The notes: generated by a model not told the origin, from the letters alone. 54,370 nt of DNA from Polynucleobacter sp. GWA2_45_21 (GCF_001830325.1 NZ_MHZG01000014.1:1-54370), one strand, 5' to 3'. Shown: positions 1 through 9,497, numbered from the stretch's first letter. A program made the numbers and translations.

Positions 1-66
1 TGTATTTGCTCATGAAGCTGACCCCTTTGAGTTGGATTGGATGTCCAACTTTTGTGGGTCAGTTCA
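1..66 (-). mobile_element. IS3-family element, left end with start of orfA (partial)
   Basis: Positions 42-66 are a 25-base terminal inverted repeat that, on the minus strand, begins TGAACTGACCCAC. The same 25 bases occur at 53746-53770 as the right end of another copy. Inside this end, an ATG at 13 on the minus strand reads Met-Ser-Lys-Tyr before leaving the window, with an AAAGGGG ribosome site about 10 bases upstream. This is where orfA of an IS3-family element should begin. Only the left end is visible, so the family call rests on the shared terminus with the transposase at the far end of the window. Confidence 0.8.
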
Positions 67-98
67 CGATAAGGGCTTTTTTATTTTCTTGGGCTTAA

Positions 99-449
99 TT
101 AGCTTTCTTTAACAGCCTTTGCAAGGCACTTAGAAATTTCTTCATAGCGCTTGATGGCCATCTTGCTAGGAACTACCTCTTTTTTGCGCCCATCTTCATT
201 CGCAGCCATCTTGATATAGCCCATGGCGCTGAGATTCTTGAGTCGCCCATGAAGCGTTGCTTGGGAGCCTAGCTCAGATAGGGAAATCAGGTCTCCCACC
301 AAAATAGGCTTCTTGGCATCAAAGCTCAAAATAATTTTGTCGAGTAGACCTTCTTCAATTGAGTCGAGCTTCTTCCCAGGGTTGATGCGGTCAAGCACAT
401 CAATCAAATTAAGAAAGCGAATATAACAAGTGGATTTAGTGGTCGACAT
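99..449 (-). CDS. Small winged-helix (MarR-like) transcriptional regulator
   Basis: A 116-residue soluble protein made almost entirely of one winged helix-turn-helix. Residues about 36-85 carry the helix-turn-helix with the stretch LGSQATLHGRLKNL, followed by a basic wing (EDGRKKEVVPS) and a C-terminal helix. Related short regulators with an LGS-x-ATLH signature are known in Burkholderiales. It probably binds DNA as a dimer; no ligand or metal site is visible. It is divergent from the membrane protein at 552, and the 102-base gap holds a tandem repeat that could be its operator. It lies beside an IS end but its composition does not look foreign. The target genes cannot be read from sequence. 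Confidence 0.7.
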   Translation of the reverse strand: MSTTKSTCYIRFLNLIDVLDRINPGKKLDSIEEGLLDKIILSFDAKKPILVGDLISLSELGSQATLHGRLKNLSAMGYIKMAANEDGRKKEVVPSKMAIKRYEEISKCLAKAVKES

Positions 450-467
450 AAGCGATTGAGATTTTGA

Positions 468-493
468 GGCTATTAGCCTTAGGGTTAGCCTTA
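468..493. repeat. Palindrome and tandem repeat between the wHTH gene and the membrane gene
   Basis: GGCTA-T-TAGCC at 468-478 is a perfect palindrome. The 9-mer TTAGCCTTA occurs twice, at 473-481 and 485-493, with 12 bases start to start. This lies 19-44 bases upstream of the regulator start codon, a plausible position for an autoregulatory operator. Function is inferred from position only. Confidence 0.4.
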
Positions 494-551
494 TCAGTAT
501 ATACCTGCATAAATTTGATTGCTAGCATGACATAGTATTTGGTAAACAAAT

Positions 552-1118
552 ATGTCGGCAATCATGAAAAAAATACTCTCAGAGTGGTTTTTAGGCTTTT
601 TAATTAGCGCGGTAACGTACACGATTTTGTTCTATATCAATGCATGGTTGACGAATAATTTGGCCTATGGCTTGGGAGTCAATTGGATTTATCTGCCTGC
701 TGGATTACGTTTATTTCTGACGCTCATCTATGGTTTACCAGGCGCCATTGGAATTGCGCTCGCATCTTTCATGATTTGTTATTTTGGGCAATCTCCACCA
801 GAGCTCATCACCTGCATCGGCATTGGATTGATATCCGGATTTGCACCTTATTTAGCAAGAGCTTTTGTATTAAGGAATATCAATATCTTGCCTGACTTAA
901 GTAACCTGACCTTACAGAACTTAGTGGCCTGCATCTTGATTTTCGCAGCTCTCAGTGCAGGTCTTCATCAATGGTGGTTTGCGCTGAGAGGGCTTGATGG
1001 GGCCGGAAGCTTTAATCACTTCTTGGTGATGATGATTGGGGATGTTTTGGGAACAGTGCTGCTAATTGGCCTTATTAAATATGGCCTTGATCTACTTAAG
1101 AGCTTGAGGCCTGCTTAG
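552..1118 (+). CDS. Integral membrane protein, MASE1-like, unknown function
   Basis: A 188-residue hydrophobic protein with about five membrane segments (roughly residues 12-33, 52-78, 85-107, 122-140 and 156-178). The WIYLPAGLR motif (45-53), the glycine-rich third of the chain and the late motif [10 protein letters not shown] resemble the MASE1 sensory membrane domain. However, no histidine kinase, GGDEF or EAL output domain is attached. The ATG at 552 or the one at 564 (MKKILSEW) could be the start; neither has a strong ribosome site. It is divergent from the wHTH regulator and its stop overlaps the 3' end of trpC by four bases. A stand-alone sensor or transporter is possible, and the function is unknown. 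Confidence 0.65.
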   Translation: MSAIMKKILSEWFLGFLISAVTYTILFYINAWLTNNLAYGLGVNWIYLPAGLRLFLTLIYGLPGAIGIALASFMICYFGQSPPELITCIGIGLISGFAPYLARAFVLRNINILPDLSNLTLQNLVACILIFAALSAGLHQWWFALRGLDGAGSFNHFLVMMIGDVLGTVLLIGLIKYGLDLLKSLRPA

Positions 1119-1918
1119 TTAAATAGTTCGCTTAAAGCTGCGCCTGGATCATTTGCGCGCATGAAGGCTTCGCCAACCAAAAATGCATTGACATGGTGAT
1201 CACGCATTAGCTGAACATCTGCGCGACTCATAATTCCAGACTCAGTAACCAAAGTTTTACCTGTTGGTACCACTGATAGTAAAGATAAGGTGGTTTGCAG
1301 GGTAACCTCAAAGGTTTTCAGATTGCGATTATTAATACCGAGTAGCGGTGTCTTTAATTCAAGGGCTTGCTCTAGTTCAGGTGCGTTATGTACCTCAACA
1401 AGCACATCTAGGCCCAGCTCATGTGCACAAGCTTCCAACTCTTTCATTTGATTGAGTTCAAGGCAGGCCACGATCAATAAAATCGCATCAGCACCAATCG
1501 CTCTTGCTTCGTAGACTTGGTATGGATCAATCGTAAAATCTTTACGTAATACAGGAATGCCGCATACAGCTCTTGCTGCTTGAAGGTAAGCATTAGAGCC
1601 TTGGAAATAATCTTTATCTGTGAGAACGGATAGGCAGGCGGCACCATTGTTTTCATAGGACTGAGCAATTTCAGCTGGCTGAAAATTTTCGCGCAAGATT
1701 CCTTTGCTGGGACTCGCTTTCTTAATCTCGGTAATCACACCCGCTTTACCTGCCGCAATCTTATTTTCAATAGATTGGATAAAACCGCGTGGTTTTAAAA
1801 AGGCATCACGATTATTTTCTTCGGCCCGATCACGTTGATTAGCCAAAGAGATTTTTTTTGAATCAGCAGCTACCTCAATCTTCTTTGTGGCAACAATTTT
1901 GTCGAGGATATCGCTCAT
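1115..1918 (-). CDS. trpC: Indole-3-glycerol phosphate synthase
   Basis: Catalyses closure of CdRP to indole-3-glycerol phosphate in tryptophan synthesis, in the cytoplasm. The 267-residue TIM barrel is a monofunctional TrpC with no PRAI (TrpF) domain fused. Conserved active-site elements are all present: [10 protein letters not shown] (64-73), LRKDF with the catalytic lysine at 126, the EVH glutamate at 175, NNRNL (196-200) and TESGI with the glutamate at 226. It is the last gene of the minus-strand rpe-trpEGDC run, 11 bases after trpD, and converges on the membrane gene with a four-base overlap. trpF, trpB and trpA are not in the window. Confidence 0.97.
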   Translation of the reverse strand: MSDILDKIVATKKIEVAADSKKISLANQRDRAEENNRDAFLKPRGFIQSIENKIAAGKAGVITEIKKASPSKGILRENFQPAEIAQSYENNGAACLSVLTDKDYFQGSNAYLQAARAVCGIPVLRKDFTIDPYQVYEARAIGADAILLIVACLELNQMKELEACAHELGLDVLVEVHNAPELEQALELKTPLLGINNRNLKTFEVTLQTTLSLLSVVPTGKTLVTESGIMSRADVQLMRDHHVNAFLVGEAFMRANDPGAALSELFN

Positions 1919-1929
1919 GAAGATCTTAA

Positions 1930-2952
1930 TTAGTTTTGGGTTGCAGATACAAATTGGTCCAACTTGTGACGGGCAGCGCCAGAAGCAATTGCAGCTTGGG
2001 CCATCTGAATACCGCTAGCAATGCTCGGGGCTACATCCGCTACATACAGCACTGCTCCAGCGTTGAGACAAACAATGTCGCTCGCTGGACCAGGAGTTTT
2101 ATTGAGTACATCCAAAACAATGGCTTTAGATTCTTCAGCATCGGCCACCTTAAAGCTATTGGTCGGCGCAGTGTTCAAGCCAAAGTCTTGTGGATGAATC
2201 TCATATTCACGAACCTGGCCATCTTTCAGTTCACCAACCAGAGTAGGGCCTTCAAGGGAGATTTCATCTAAACCATCGCGTCCATAGACGACGAGTGCGT
2301 GGTCCATGCCCATGGCTTGTAATACACGCGCCTGGATGCCGACTAAGTCAGCATGAAATACGCCCATGAGGATGCGTTTGGCATCTGCAGGGTTCGTGAG
2401 TGGGCCCAGGATATTGAATATCGTGCGCACACCCAAATCTTTACGAATCGGTACGACGTTTTTCATTGCAGGGTGATGATTGGGTGCAAACATAAAGCCT
2501 GCCCCCACTTCTGAAATACATTTCGCTACTTGCTCTGGGGAAAGTGATAGTTTTACGCCTAGAGACTCCAGAATATCTGCGCTTCCGGATTTGCTGCTGA
2601 CGCTGCGATTACCGTGTTTAGCAATTTTGGCTCCGGCGGCTGCCGCCACAAACATGGCAGCAGTAGAAATGTTGAATGTGTGAGCTCCATCGCCGCCAGT
2701 GCCCACCACATCCACTAAGTTTTTTCTATCCTCAACGATTACTGGAGTGGCAAATTCCCGCATGACTTGAGCTGCTGCAGCAATTTCACCAACAGTCTCT
2801 TTTTTGGTGCGCAGGGCAACCAGTAGTCCCGCAACCAAAGTTGGTGGCATCTCGCCACTCATGATCAGACGCATCATGGCAGTCATCTCATCATGAAAGA
2901 GCTCGCGATGTTCAATGCAACGTTGCAATGCTTGCTGTGGAGTAATGGACAT
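1930..2952 (-). CDS. trpD: Anthranilate phosphoribosyltransferase
   Basis: Transfers phosphoribose from PRPP to anthranilate, the second step of tryptophan synthesis. It has 340 residues, the usual length for the unfused enzyme. Signatures are the PRPP-binding GTGGDG loop (84-89), the [18 protein letters not shown] block (112-129) that binds pyrophosphate and anthranilate, and [13 protein letters not shown] (176-188). It lies 24 bases downstream of trpG and 11 bases upstream of trpC, so it is surely co-transcribed. Nothing unusual is seen. Confidence 0.97.
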   Translation of the reverse strand: MSITPQQALQRCIEHRELFHDEMTAMMRLIMSGEMPPTLVAGLLVALRTKKETVGEIAAAAQVMREFATPVIVEDRKNLVDVVGTGGDGAHTFNISTAAMFVAAAAGAKIAKHGNRSVSSKSGSADILESLGVKLSLSPEQVAKCISEVGAGFMFAPNHHPAMKNVVPIRKDLGVRTIFNILGPLTNPADAKRILMGVFHADLVGIQARVLQAMGMDHALVVYGRDGLDEISLEGPTLVGELKDGQVREYEIHPQDFGLNTAPTNSFKVADAEESKAIVLDVLNKTPGPASDIVCLNAGAVLYVADVAPSIASGIQMAQAAIASGAARHKLDQFVSATQN

Positions 2953-2976
2953 GTGGTTCGACTTATTGCTATTAAG

Positions 2977-3543
2977 TTATTTGGCTTGGAGAAAATTCTT
3001 CAGCAGTGCATGGCCATGCTCAGAAAGAATCGATTCTGGATGAAATTGCACACCTTCTACTGCAAGTTCCTTGTGGCGTACACCCATGATTTCACCATCG
3101 GAAGAAGTGGCCGTGACTTCAAGCATTGCTGGCAGCGAACTCTTTTCAATGGCCAGAGAGTGATAACGCGTCACCTTAAATGGATTTGGTAAGTCTTTGA
3201 AAACGCCAACACCAGTGTGATGAATAGCATCTGTTTTGCCATGCATTACTTTTTGGGCGCGAATAATCTTGCCGCCGAATGCTTCACCAATCGCTTGGTG
3301 TCCAAGGCAGACTCCCAAAATCGGAATTTGTCCAGCATAGCGCTGAATCGTCGCTACAGAAATTCCTGCTTCTGCCGGACTGCAAGGCCCCGGTGAAATG
3401 CAAATGCGTGCAGGATTGATTTTGGCAATCTCATCAACAGAAATTTCATCATTACGGAAGACTTTTACTTCTTCACCTAGTTCTGCAAAATACTGAACGA
3501 GGTTATAGGTAAATGAATCGTAGTTATCAATCATGAGGAGCAT
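2977..3543 (-). CDS. trpG: Anthranilate synthase glutamine amidotransferase subunit
   Basis: Supplies ammonia from glutamine to TrpE for anthranilate formation. The 188-residue class I amidotransferase shows the nucleophile Cys79 in GVCLGHQ and the His168/Glu170 pair in QFHPES, so the triad is intact. The oxyanion strand SPGPCSP (50-56) is also present. The start codon lies inside the 3' end of trpE (17-base overlap), which suggests coupled translation of the two subunits. In many beta-proteobacteria the same subunit may also serve PabB for folate synthesis; that dual use is not visible here. Confidence 0.97.
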   Translation of the reverse strand: MLLMIDNYDSFTYNLVQYFAELGEEVKVFRNDEISVDEIAKINPARICISPGPCSPAEAGISVATIQRYAGQIPILGVCLGHQAIGEAFGGKIIRAQKVMHGKTDAIHHTGVGVFKDLPNPFKVTRYHSLAIEKSSLPAMLEVTATSSDGEIMGVRHKELAVEGVQFHPESILSEHGHALLKNFLQAK

Positions 3544-5032
3544 CGAGTCCTCCTTGTACTAAATCAGCTGCCATTAACACTGCACGTGCCTTAGCTTCAG
3601 TTTCTTTCCACTCGGCGGTGGGGTCGGAGTCTGCCACTACACCAGCACCCGCTTGGGAGTGCAACACACCATCACGAATCACGCCAGTGCGAATGGCAAT
3701 TGCCACATCCATATCGCCAGAGAAAGACAGATAGCCAACTGCGCCTCCATAGACGCCGCGTTTCACAATTTCCATCTCATCAATGATTTCCATCGCCCGA
3801 ATTTTTGGGGCGCCCGATAAAGTGCCAGCAGGGAAGGTTGCGCGTAGAACATCCATATTGCTCATATTGTCTAGTAATTCACCTTCAACCGAGCTGACTA
3901 TGTGTTGGACATGGGAATATTTTTCGATCGACATCGAATCTGTCACATTGACAGTGCCTGTCTTGGCAATACGACCTACATCGTTACGAGCTAAGTCAAT
4001 CAACATGACATGCTCAGCAATCTCTTTTGGATCGGCAAGTAATTCTGTGGCAAGACGCTCATCTTCTTCGGGTGTTGCGCCACGAGGGCGTGTGCCCGCT
4101 AGAGGGCGAATTGTCACAATCTTCTGACCCTCGCGCTGCTCTTGACGCACCAAGATCTCTGGTGATGAGCCCACGACCTGTAAATCACCAAAGTCATAGA
4201 AGTACATATAAGGTGATGGATTCAGGGAGCGTAGTGCCCGGTAGAGGGCAAGTGGTGAATCTGTGAATGGCTTGCTAATACGCTGGCCAATGACGACCTG
4301 CATGCAATCGCCAGCTAAAATATATTCTTTGGTTTTGAGAACAGCATTTTCAAAATCAGCTGCTTTGAACTTACGGATCAACTTTGTTTTGGTGCTCGGT
4401 AATGAAGCAGGCATGCTTACAGGCTTGCTTAAGCAAGCAAGCAATTCTTTTAATCGAGCTTGGCCCTTTTCATAACTATCGGTAACGCTTGGGTCTGCAT
4501 AGACGATTAAATAAATGCGACCTGCAACGTTATCAATCACTGCCAACTCTTCAGTTAGCATCAGTTGAATATCAGGCACACCTAATTCATCTGGCAACTT
4601 GTGTTTTGCTAAGCGAGATTCAATATAGCGAACCGTGTCGTAACCAAAGTAGCCTGCAAGCCCGCCACAGAAGCGTGGGAGACCAGGTTGAACCGCCACT
4701 TTGAAGCGCTTGAAATAAGCATCAACAAAGTCGAGTGGATTGTCGTGATTGGTTTCAATGACTTTGTCATTGAATAAAACTTCAGTCAGTGGTGCCGTTG
4801 GCGTCCCAACCGTTCTTAAAACAGTTTTAGCAGGAAGGCCAATGAACGAGAAGCGACCAAAGCGCTCGCCACCTAAAACAGACTCAAGTAAGTAAGTATT
4901 CTTTTGTCCAAATGCTTGAGTGAGTTTGACGTACAGTGAGAGTGGAGTCTCTAAGTCGGCTAAAACTTCTTTGACCAATGGAATGCGATTGAAACCCTGT
5001 TTTGCTAGGGCTAGAAATTCTTCGTGCTGCAT
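3527..5032 (-). CDS. trpE: Anthranilate synthase component I
   Basis: Converts chorismate plus ammonia to anthranilate, the committed step of tryptophan synthesis. It has 501 residues. The feedback motif LLES (48-51), which holds the allosteric tryptophan site in this family, is intact. The chorismate-binding C-terminal domain has [11 protein letters not shown], the DLARNDVGR block and [15 protein letters not shown]. Its ATG overlaps the rpe stop codon (TAATG), so it is translationally coupled to rpe, and it overlaps trpG at the 3' end. No leader peptide or attenuator is visible directly upstream because rpe occupies that space. Confidence 0.97.
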   Translation of the reverse strand: MQHEEFLALAKQGFNRIPLVKEVLADLETPLSLYVKLTQAFGQKNTYLLESVLGGERFGRFSFIGLPAKTVLRTVGTPTAPLTEVLFNDKVIETNHDNPLDFVDAYFKRFKVAVQPGLPRFCGGLAGYFGYDTVRYIESRLAKHKLPDELGVPDIQLMLTEELAVIDNVAGRIYLIVYADPSVTDSYEKGQARLKELLACLSKPVSMPASLPSTKTKLIRKFKAADFENAVLKTKEYILAGDCMQVVIGQRISKPFTDSPLALYRALRSLNPSPYMYFYDFGDLQVVGSSPEILVRQEQREGQKIVTIRPLAGTRPRGATPEEDERLATELLADPKEIAEHVMLIDLARNDVGRIAKTGTVNVTDSMSIEKYSHVQHIVSSVEGELLDNMSNMDVLRATFPAGTLSGAPKIRAMEIIDEMEIVKRGVYGGAVGYLSFSGDMDVAIAIRTGVIRDGVLHSQAGAGVVADSDPTAEWKETEAKARAVLMAADLVQGGLDAPHD

Positions 5033-5757
5033 TACGCTTTTCCTGACGTCGCTAGTTCTGCGCGCATCGCTTTAATCACGTCAGCATAATTTTCTTTGCC
5101 AAAGATTGCGGATCCGGCAACAAATGTATCTGCACCAGCCTTAGCTACTTCTGCAATGTTGTCGACTTTAATGCCGCCATCTACCTCTAAGCGAATGTGT
5201 CGACCAGTCTCTCGTTGATAGCGATCTAGTCGTGCACGTACTTGAGTAATCTTACTCAGGGTGCTTGGAATAAATGACTGCCCACCAAAGCCCGGATTTA
5301 CAGACATCAGCAAAACGAGATCGAGTAGTTCTAGGGTGTGATCTAAGTGATGTAGTGGCGTTGCGGGATTTAACACTAGTCCTGCCTGGCATCCTTGATC
5401 ACGAATTAAATTAATAGTGCGATCCACATGAGGGCTTGCCTCTGGGTGAAAACTAATGAGGTTTGCTCCTGCTTTTGCAAAATCGGGAATGAGGCGGTCA
5501 ACTGGCTCAACCATCAAGTGGACGTCGATCATGGCTGGTTTGCCATCTTTTATAGCGTGTGGACGAATCGCCTCGCACACCAAGGGTCCAATAGTGAGGT
5601 TTGGAACGTAATGGTTGTCCATCACATCAAAGTGAATCCAGTCTGCTCCCGCCAAGAGAACATCTTGAACTTCTTTGCCCAGGCAGGCAAAGTCAGCCGA
5701 CAAAATGGAGGGGGCGATGACAAACTGGCTATTTGAGGGTGATTTCTGGCTATCCAT
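5032..5757 (-). CDS. rpe: Ribulose-phosphate 3-epimerase
   Basis: Interconverts ribulose 5-phosphate and xylulose 5-phosphate in the pentose phosphate pathway and, in autotrophs, the Calvin cycle. The 241-residue TIM barrel has about ten extra N-terminal residues compared with E. coli Rpe. Metal and catalytic residues are visible: IHFDVMD (His42, Asp44), IDVHLMV (His80), [10 protein letters not shown] and the EVDGGI aspartate. It is the first gene of the operon leading into trpE. In many beta-proteobacteria a phosphoglycolate phosphatase gene (gph) sits between rpe and trpE; here the two overlap directly and gph is absent. Confidence 0.96.
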   Translation of the reverse strand: MDSQKSPSNSQFVIAPSILSADFACLGKEVQDVLLAGADWIHFDVMDNHYVPNLTIGPLVCEAIRPHAIKDGKPAMIDVHLMVEPVDRLIPDFAKAGANLISFHPEASPHVDRTINLIRDQGCQAGLVLNPATPLHHLDHTLELLDLVLLMSVNPGFGGQSFIPSTLSKITQVRARLDRYQRETGRHIRLEVDGGIKVDNIAEVAKAGADTFVAGSAIFGKENYADVIKAMRAELATSGKA

Positions 5758-5806
5758 CCCTAGATTCTAGCTTGCAGTTGCTCTTAGGATGGAGCAGAAT
5801 TCGAGC

Positions 5807-6181
5807 ATGAATCCTCACGAAATCAGCATTACGGTCAAAACCCAGTATTTGCCCGACCAGTCTGAACCCGATAACCGCCAGTTTGCGTTCGCGTATACCG
5901 TCACCATTCGAAATACCGGCACGGCTAGTATTCAGCTCATTGCCCGCCATTGGTTCATTACTGATGGGGATAATGATGTTCAGGAAGTCCGTGGCCTGGG
6001 GGTTGTAGGGCAACAGCCGCTCCTGCGGGCGGGTGAGCAGTTTGAATACACCAGCTGGGCAACTTTACCGACGCCGGCAGGCACGATGCGCGGAGAGTAC
6101 TTCTGCGTGACTGAGGAGGCTCAGTTTTTCCAGGCCCCCATCCCCGAATTTGCCCTGGTGATGCCGAGAACCTTGCACTAG
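5807..6181 (+). CDS. apaG: ApaG family protein
   Basis: A 124-residue single-domain protein with the immunoglobulin-like (fibronectin type III-like) ApaG fold. The conserved core FAYTVTIRNTGTASIQLIARHWFITDG and the GVVGQQPLLRAGEQFEYTS region align with E. coli ApaG over the whole length. I chose the ATG at 5807 (MNPHEIS) because it gives the family length; an ATG at 5789 would add six residues. The biochemical role is poorly defined; ApaG binds divalent metal in some species. It is divergent from rpe with only about 50 bases between the genes. Confidence 0.93.
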   Translation: MNPHEISITVKTQYLPDQSEPDNRQFAFAYTVTIRNTGTASIQLIARHWFITDGDNDVQEVRGLGVVGQQPLLRAGEQFEYTSWATLPTPAGTMRGEYFCVTEEAQFFQAPIPEFALVMPRTLH

Positions 6182-6195
6182 GCTCTCAAAAAACA

Positions 6196-6309
6196 CTATT
6201 TTTTGCCCTTACCAGTCCAAAGGACAATAAAGAGCAGGAGGGCTAAAGCAATGCCACCCTCCACGGCAAATAAGATCATGGGGTATTCATCGAGTAAATT
6301 GGCAATCAT
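6196..6309 (-). CDS. Possible 37-residue single-pass membrane protein
   Basis: A short minus-strand frame between apaG and mltA encodes 37 residues. It has an acidic N-terminus (ANLLDEYP), one long hydrophobic stretch from about residue 11 to 31 (MILFAVEGGIALALLLFIVLW read as one helix), and a basic tail ending TGKGKK. This layout is typical of a real small membrane protein. The plus-strand frames over the same bases give no protein-like sequence. Its ATG (6309-6307) overlaps the mltA ATG (6308-6310) head to head, and no good ribosome site precedes it, which weakens the case. The function is unknown. Confidence 0.42.
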   Translation of the reverse strand: MIANLLDEYPMILFAVEGGIALALLLFIVLWTGKGKK

Positions 6310-7462
6310 GATTTCTATATCCAAATTAATAAGTCGCAAGAAAACCCCGCGAATCCTTGCTTGCAGTGTATTCGTTCTCGCAATTGCTGGTTTGTTGACA
6401 GCTTGCTCTACGCCTTCAACTAGGGGGTCTGGTTACCGTTCTAGTGGCAACATCTCATCTCCTTACAGCTCTCCGATCGCTAGCTTTCAATCGGTCTCAT
6501 GGCAAGACTTGCCTGGTTGGCAGGGGGATGATTTAACCCAGGCTTGGCCTGCTTGGCTCAAGAGTTGTGATGCCTTGCGTAAGCGCAATAGTGAGATTAA
6601 TTGGCGTCAGGTATGTGCTCAGGCCAGCAGTATTTCAGGTCGTGATGGGCGCGCAATTCGCCAATATTTCGAGGGGAATTTTCAAGTATATGAAGTGCGT
6701 AACAGCGCTACTGGCAAAGATTCTGGCTTGATAACGGGTTATTACGAGCCTGTTATGAATGGCTCGCAGACTCGAACCGCTACTTATACCGTTCCCTTGT
6801 ACGGTCTTCCAAAGGCTTGGAAGGGCTCTAAGCCAAATCCTGCACCAGCGCGTGCAGAGCTGATGAGCTCTGGAGTTCTGAAGGGTTCTGAAATTGCCTG
6901 GGTACAGGATCCTGTCGCCGCCGCATTTATGCAAATCCAAGGCTCAGGAAAAATTCGTTTAGAAGATGGGCGCGTATTGCGACTTGGTTATGCTGGCACC
7001 AACGATCAGCCCTTTAAGTCTTTTGCGCAGTGGTTGCTAGACCGTAAAGAAATTAATCGCAGTCAGGCCACTATGCAGGGCATTAGCGCATGGGCTAAAC
7101 GTAACCCAGGCCAAGTAGAGGAAATGCTCAATGCTAATCCTCGCTTTGTATTCTTTAAAGAGTTGCCAGGTAATGTTAGTGCTGATCTGGGCCCTAATGG
7201 CGCATTGGGTGTGCCTTTAACAGCAGAGCGCAGCATTGCTATTGATTTGAAAGCGATGCCTTTGGGCGCCCCGGTATTTTTGAGTACGACTAGACCTTTG
7301 AGTAGTCAAACCTTACAAAAATTGGTCATGGCGCAAGATACGGGTAAAGCCATTGTGGGTGGGGTACGAGCGGATTACTATTGGGGATCAGGGGATGCTG
7401 CAGGTGAGTTAGCAGGACGCATGAAGCAAGATGGCAAGATGTGGTTATTGTTGCCGCGCTGA
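6308..7462 (+). CDS. mltA: Membrane-bound lytic murein transglycosylase A
   Basis: Cleaves glycan strands of peptidoglycan to 1,6-anhydromuropeptides at the inner face of the outer membrane. From the ATG at 6308 the product has 384 residues. It has a basic n-region (SRKKTPR), a hydrophobic core and a lipobox LLTAC with the lipidated Cys33. The MltA domain follows (ITGYYEPVMNGS, YTVPLYGLP), with the 3D domain at the end, where AQDTGKAIVGGVRADYYWGSG carries the catalytic aspartates. The frame is open further upstream, and an ATG at 6251 has a good GGAGGG site. However, that start would put about 50 residues before the signal core, so 6308 fits a lipoprotein better. Confidence 0.93.
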   Translation: MISISKLISRKKTPRILACSVFVLAIAGLLTACSTPSTRGSGYRSSGNISSPYSSPIASFQSVSWQDLPGWQGDDLTQAWPAWLKSCDALRKRNSEINWRQVCAQASSISGRDGRAIRQYFEGNFQVYEVRNSATGKDSGLITGYYEPVMNGSQTRTATYTVPLYGLPKAWKGSKPNPAPARAELMSSGVLKGSEIAWVQDPVAAAFMQIQGSGKIRLEDGRVLRLGYAGTNDQPFKSFAQWLLDRKEINRSQATMQGISAWAKRNPGQVEEMLNANPRFVFFKELPGNVSADLGPNGALGVPLTAERSIAIDLKAMPLGAPVFLSTTRPLSSQTLQKLVMAQDTGKAIVGGVRADYYWGSGDAAGELAGRMKQDGKMWLLLPR

Positions 7463-7486
7463 ACAAATCATTTTTGAAAGAGATCG

Positions 7487-8263
7487 ATGACTTACAACAC
7501 CATATTGACTGAAGTGGATGGCAAGGTTGCCATCATTACCCTCAATCGCCCGCAAGTATTAAATGCTCTGAACGATGAGTTAATGGATGAGTTAGGTACA
7601 GCGCTATTGAGTTTTGATGCGGATGACAATATTGGATGCATCATTGTGACTGGTAGTGAAAAGGCATTTGCTGCTGGTGCAGATATCGCGACGATGGCGA
7701 AGTATGGATTTGCGGACGTCTATCGCGGTGACTTTATCTCTCGCAATTGGGAAGAGATTAGAAAGGTACGTAAGCCAGTGATTGCAGCGGTATCTGGCTA
7801 TGCCCTTGGAGGTGGATGTGAGTTAGCGATGATGTGCGACACCATCATGGCCGCTGATAGCGCTAAGTTTGCGCAACCAGAAGTGAAGTTAGGAATCATC
7901 CCTGGCGCTGGTGGTACTCAGCGTTTGCCGCGTGCAGTTTCAAAAGCAAAAGCGATGGATTTGGCTTTAACGGGTCGCATGATGGACGCTGCTGAGGCTG
8001 AGCGCTCTGGCCTGGTTGCCCGTATTTTCCCCCAAGCGGATTTACTAAAAGAAGTCAAAGCAATTGCCAAGACAATTGCGGACATGCCATTACTGACTGC
8101 AATGATGGTGAAAGAAGCAATTAATACTGCTTATGAAACTACGCTCTCAGAGGGAATTCATTTTGAGCGCCGTTTGTTCCACTCTTGCTTTGCAACAAAC
8201 GATCAAAAAGAAGGTATGGCAGCTTTTATAGAAAAGCGCCCAGCTAAATTTACAGACTCGTAA
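7487..8263 (+). CDS. Enoyl-CoA hydratase (crotonase family)
   Basis: Hydrates trans-2-enoyl-CoA to 3-hydroxyacyl-CoA in fatty-acid or amino-acid oxidation. The 258-residue protein has the family length. The oxyanion-hole segments AFAAGADI (60-67) and [11 protein letters not shown] (104-114) are present. The two catalytic glutamates are at 112 (GGCELA) and 132 ([15 protein letters not shown]), which marks a true hydratase rather than an isomerase or dehalogenase. It sits 24 bases after mltA and converges on an amidohydrolase gene. The exact substrate range (short-chain, PaaF/FadB-like) cannot be told. Confidence 0.92.
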   Translation: MTYNTILTEVDGKVAIITLNRPQVLNALNDELMDELGTALLSFDADDNIGCIIVTGSEKAFAAGADIATMAKYGFADVYRGDFISRNWEEIRKVRKPVIAAVSGYALGGGCELAMMCDTIMAADSAKFAQPEVKLGIIPGAGGTQRLPRAVSKAKAMDLALTGRMMDAAEAERSGLVARIFPQADLLKEVKAIAKTIADMPLLTAMMVKEAINTAYETTLSEGIHFERRLFHSCFATNDQKEGMAAFIEKRPAKFTDS

Positions 8264-8284
8264 AAAATTCACTGCTAGGCTGAA

Positions 8285-9478
8285 TTATTTTTCTAAGTAA
8301 CGTTGCGCTAGCTTGACCCAGTAGCTGACGCCCACTGGGATCAGCGCATCATTGAAGTCATAGGAAGGGTTGTGAAGATGGCATGGGCCCATGCCATGGC
8401 CAACTGCGCGGTGATCGCCATCGCCATTGCCTAGGAACACATAGCAACCTGGCTTCTCCAGCAGCATGAATGCAAAGTCTTCAGCACCCATAGTCGGGTC
8501 GATTGAGGTGTTGACGCTCTGGGCTCCAACCAATTCGCTCATCACTTCACTGGCAAACTCCACTTCTTTATCATGATTAATGAGTGGGGGGTAGTTTCGT
8601 GCAAAACTAATTTCTGCTTGGCAGTCAAATGCACTTGCTACGTTATGAGAAATTTCTCGTAAACGTTGCTCAATTAAATCTAGCACCTCGATGGTGAATG
8701 TGCGAACGGTTCCGCCGATAAATGCACTATCCGGAATGACGTTGCTCGTCTCACCTGCATGAAACTGCGTAACTGATAACACCGCTGCATCCACTGGACG
8801 TTTATTGCGCGTAATGATGCTCTGTAAGGCTTGTACAACTTGAGCGCCTGTAAGCACTGGGTCAGCACTGTTATGTGGCAAAGCAGCGTGACCGCCTTTA
8901 CCGCGAATAGTGATTTCAAAAGAATTGCTGGAGGCCATCATCGGGCCAGAGGTCACGCCAAAATGTCCTTCAGCAAGCCCTGGCCAGTTATGTAGACCAA
9001 AAACAGCATCACAAGGAAATTGTTTGAACAATCCATCGTTAATCATTTCTTGTGCGCCAGCACCACCTTCTTCTGCCGGCTGAAAAATGAAAATGACTGT
9101 GCCTTTGAATTCGCGATGATTGGATAGATATTGAGCGGCACCCAAGAGCATTGCTGTGTGGCCATCATGACCACAGGCATGCATCTTGCCGGGATTCTTT
9201 GAAGTATGTTCAAAGGTGTTATGTTCTTGTAATGGCAGTGCATCCATGTCGGCACGCAGACCAATCATCTTGCCTGGACCCAAGTCACCATCAAGTTTGC
9301 CGACCACGCCTGTTTTACCAAGGCCACGATAAACCGAGATTCCCCAGCTTGAAAGTGCTTCCGCTACAAGATCAGAAGTGCGGTTTTCTTCAAAGCGTAA
9401 TTCTGGATGCGCATGAATATTGCGACGAATCTCTTGAATGGCTGATGCGGAGTCGATGATTTCTGGAAGTAATCGCAT
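8285..9478 (-). CDS. M20-family metal-dependent amidohydrolase
   Basis: A 397-residue zinc peptidase of the M20D group, which includes hippurate hydrolase, N-acyl-amino-acid amidohydrolase and IAA-amino-acid hydrolase. Metal ligands are seen in HACGHDGH (100-107, with Cys102 and His104), the EEGGAGA pair (136-137), and later HN (FGLHNWPG) and the C-terminal H of CHLHNPSYDF. The dimerisation lid domain lies between, starting near ITIRGKGGHAALPH. It removes acyl groups from amino acids or related amides in the cytoplasm. It stands alone between the convergent hydratase gene and the biotin genes, so context does not narrow the substrate. Confidence 0.9.
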   Translation of the reverse strand: MRLLPEIIDSASAIQEIRRNIHAHPELRFEENRTSDLVAEALSSWGISVYRGLGKTGVVGKLDGDLGPGKMIGLRADMDALPLQEHNTFEHTSKNPGKMHACGHDGHTAMLLGAAQYLSNHREFKGTVIFIFQPAEEGGAGAQEMINDGLFKQFPCDAVFGLHNWPGLAEGHFGVTSGPMMASSNSFEITIRGKGGHAALPHNSADPVLTGAQVVQALQSIITRNKRPVDAAVLSVTQFHAGETSNVIPDSAFIGGTVRTFTIEVLDLIEQRLREISHNVASAFDCQAEISFARNYPPLINHDKEVEFASEVMSELVGAQSVNTSIDPTMGAEDFAFMLLEKPGCYVFLGNGDGDHRAVGHGMGPCHLHNPSYDFNDALIPVGVSYWVKLAQRYLEK

Positions 9479-9497
9479 AACTTCATCTTATCTGAAT

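Noticed and set aside
5750..6013. 87-residue minus-strand frame over the start of apaG
   Set aside because: It lies antisense to a conserved apaG frame and its product has no family features.
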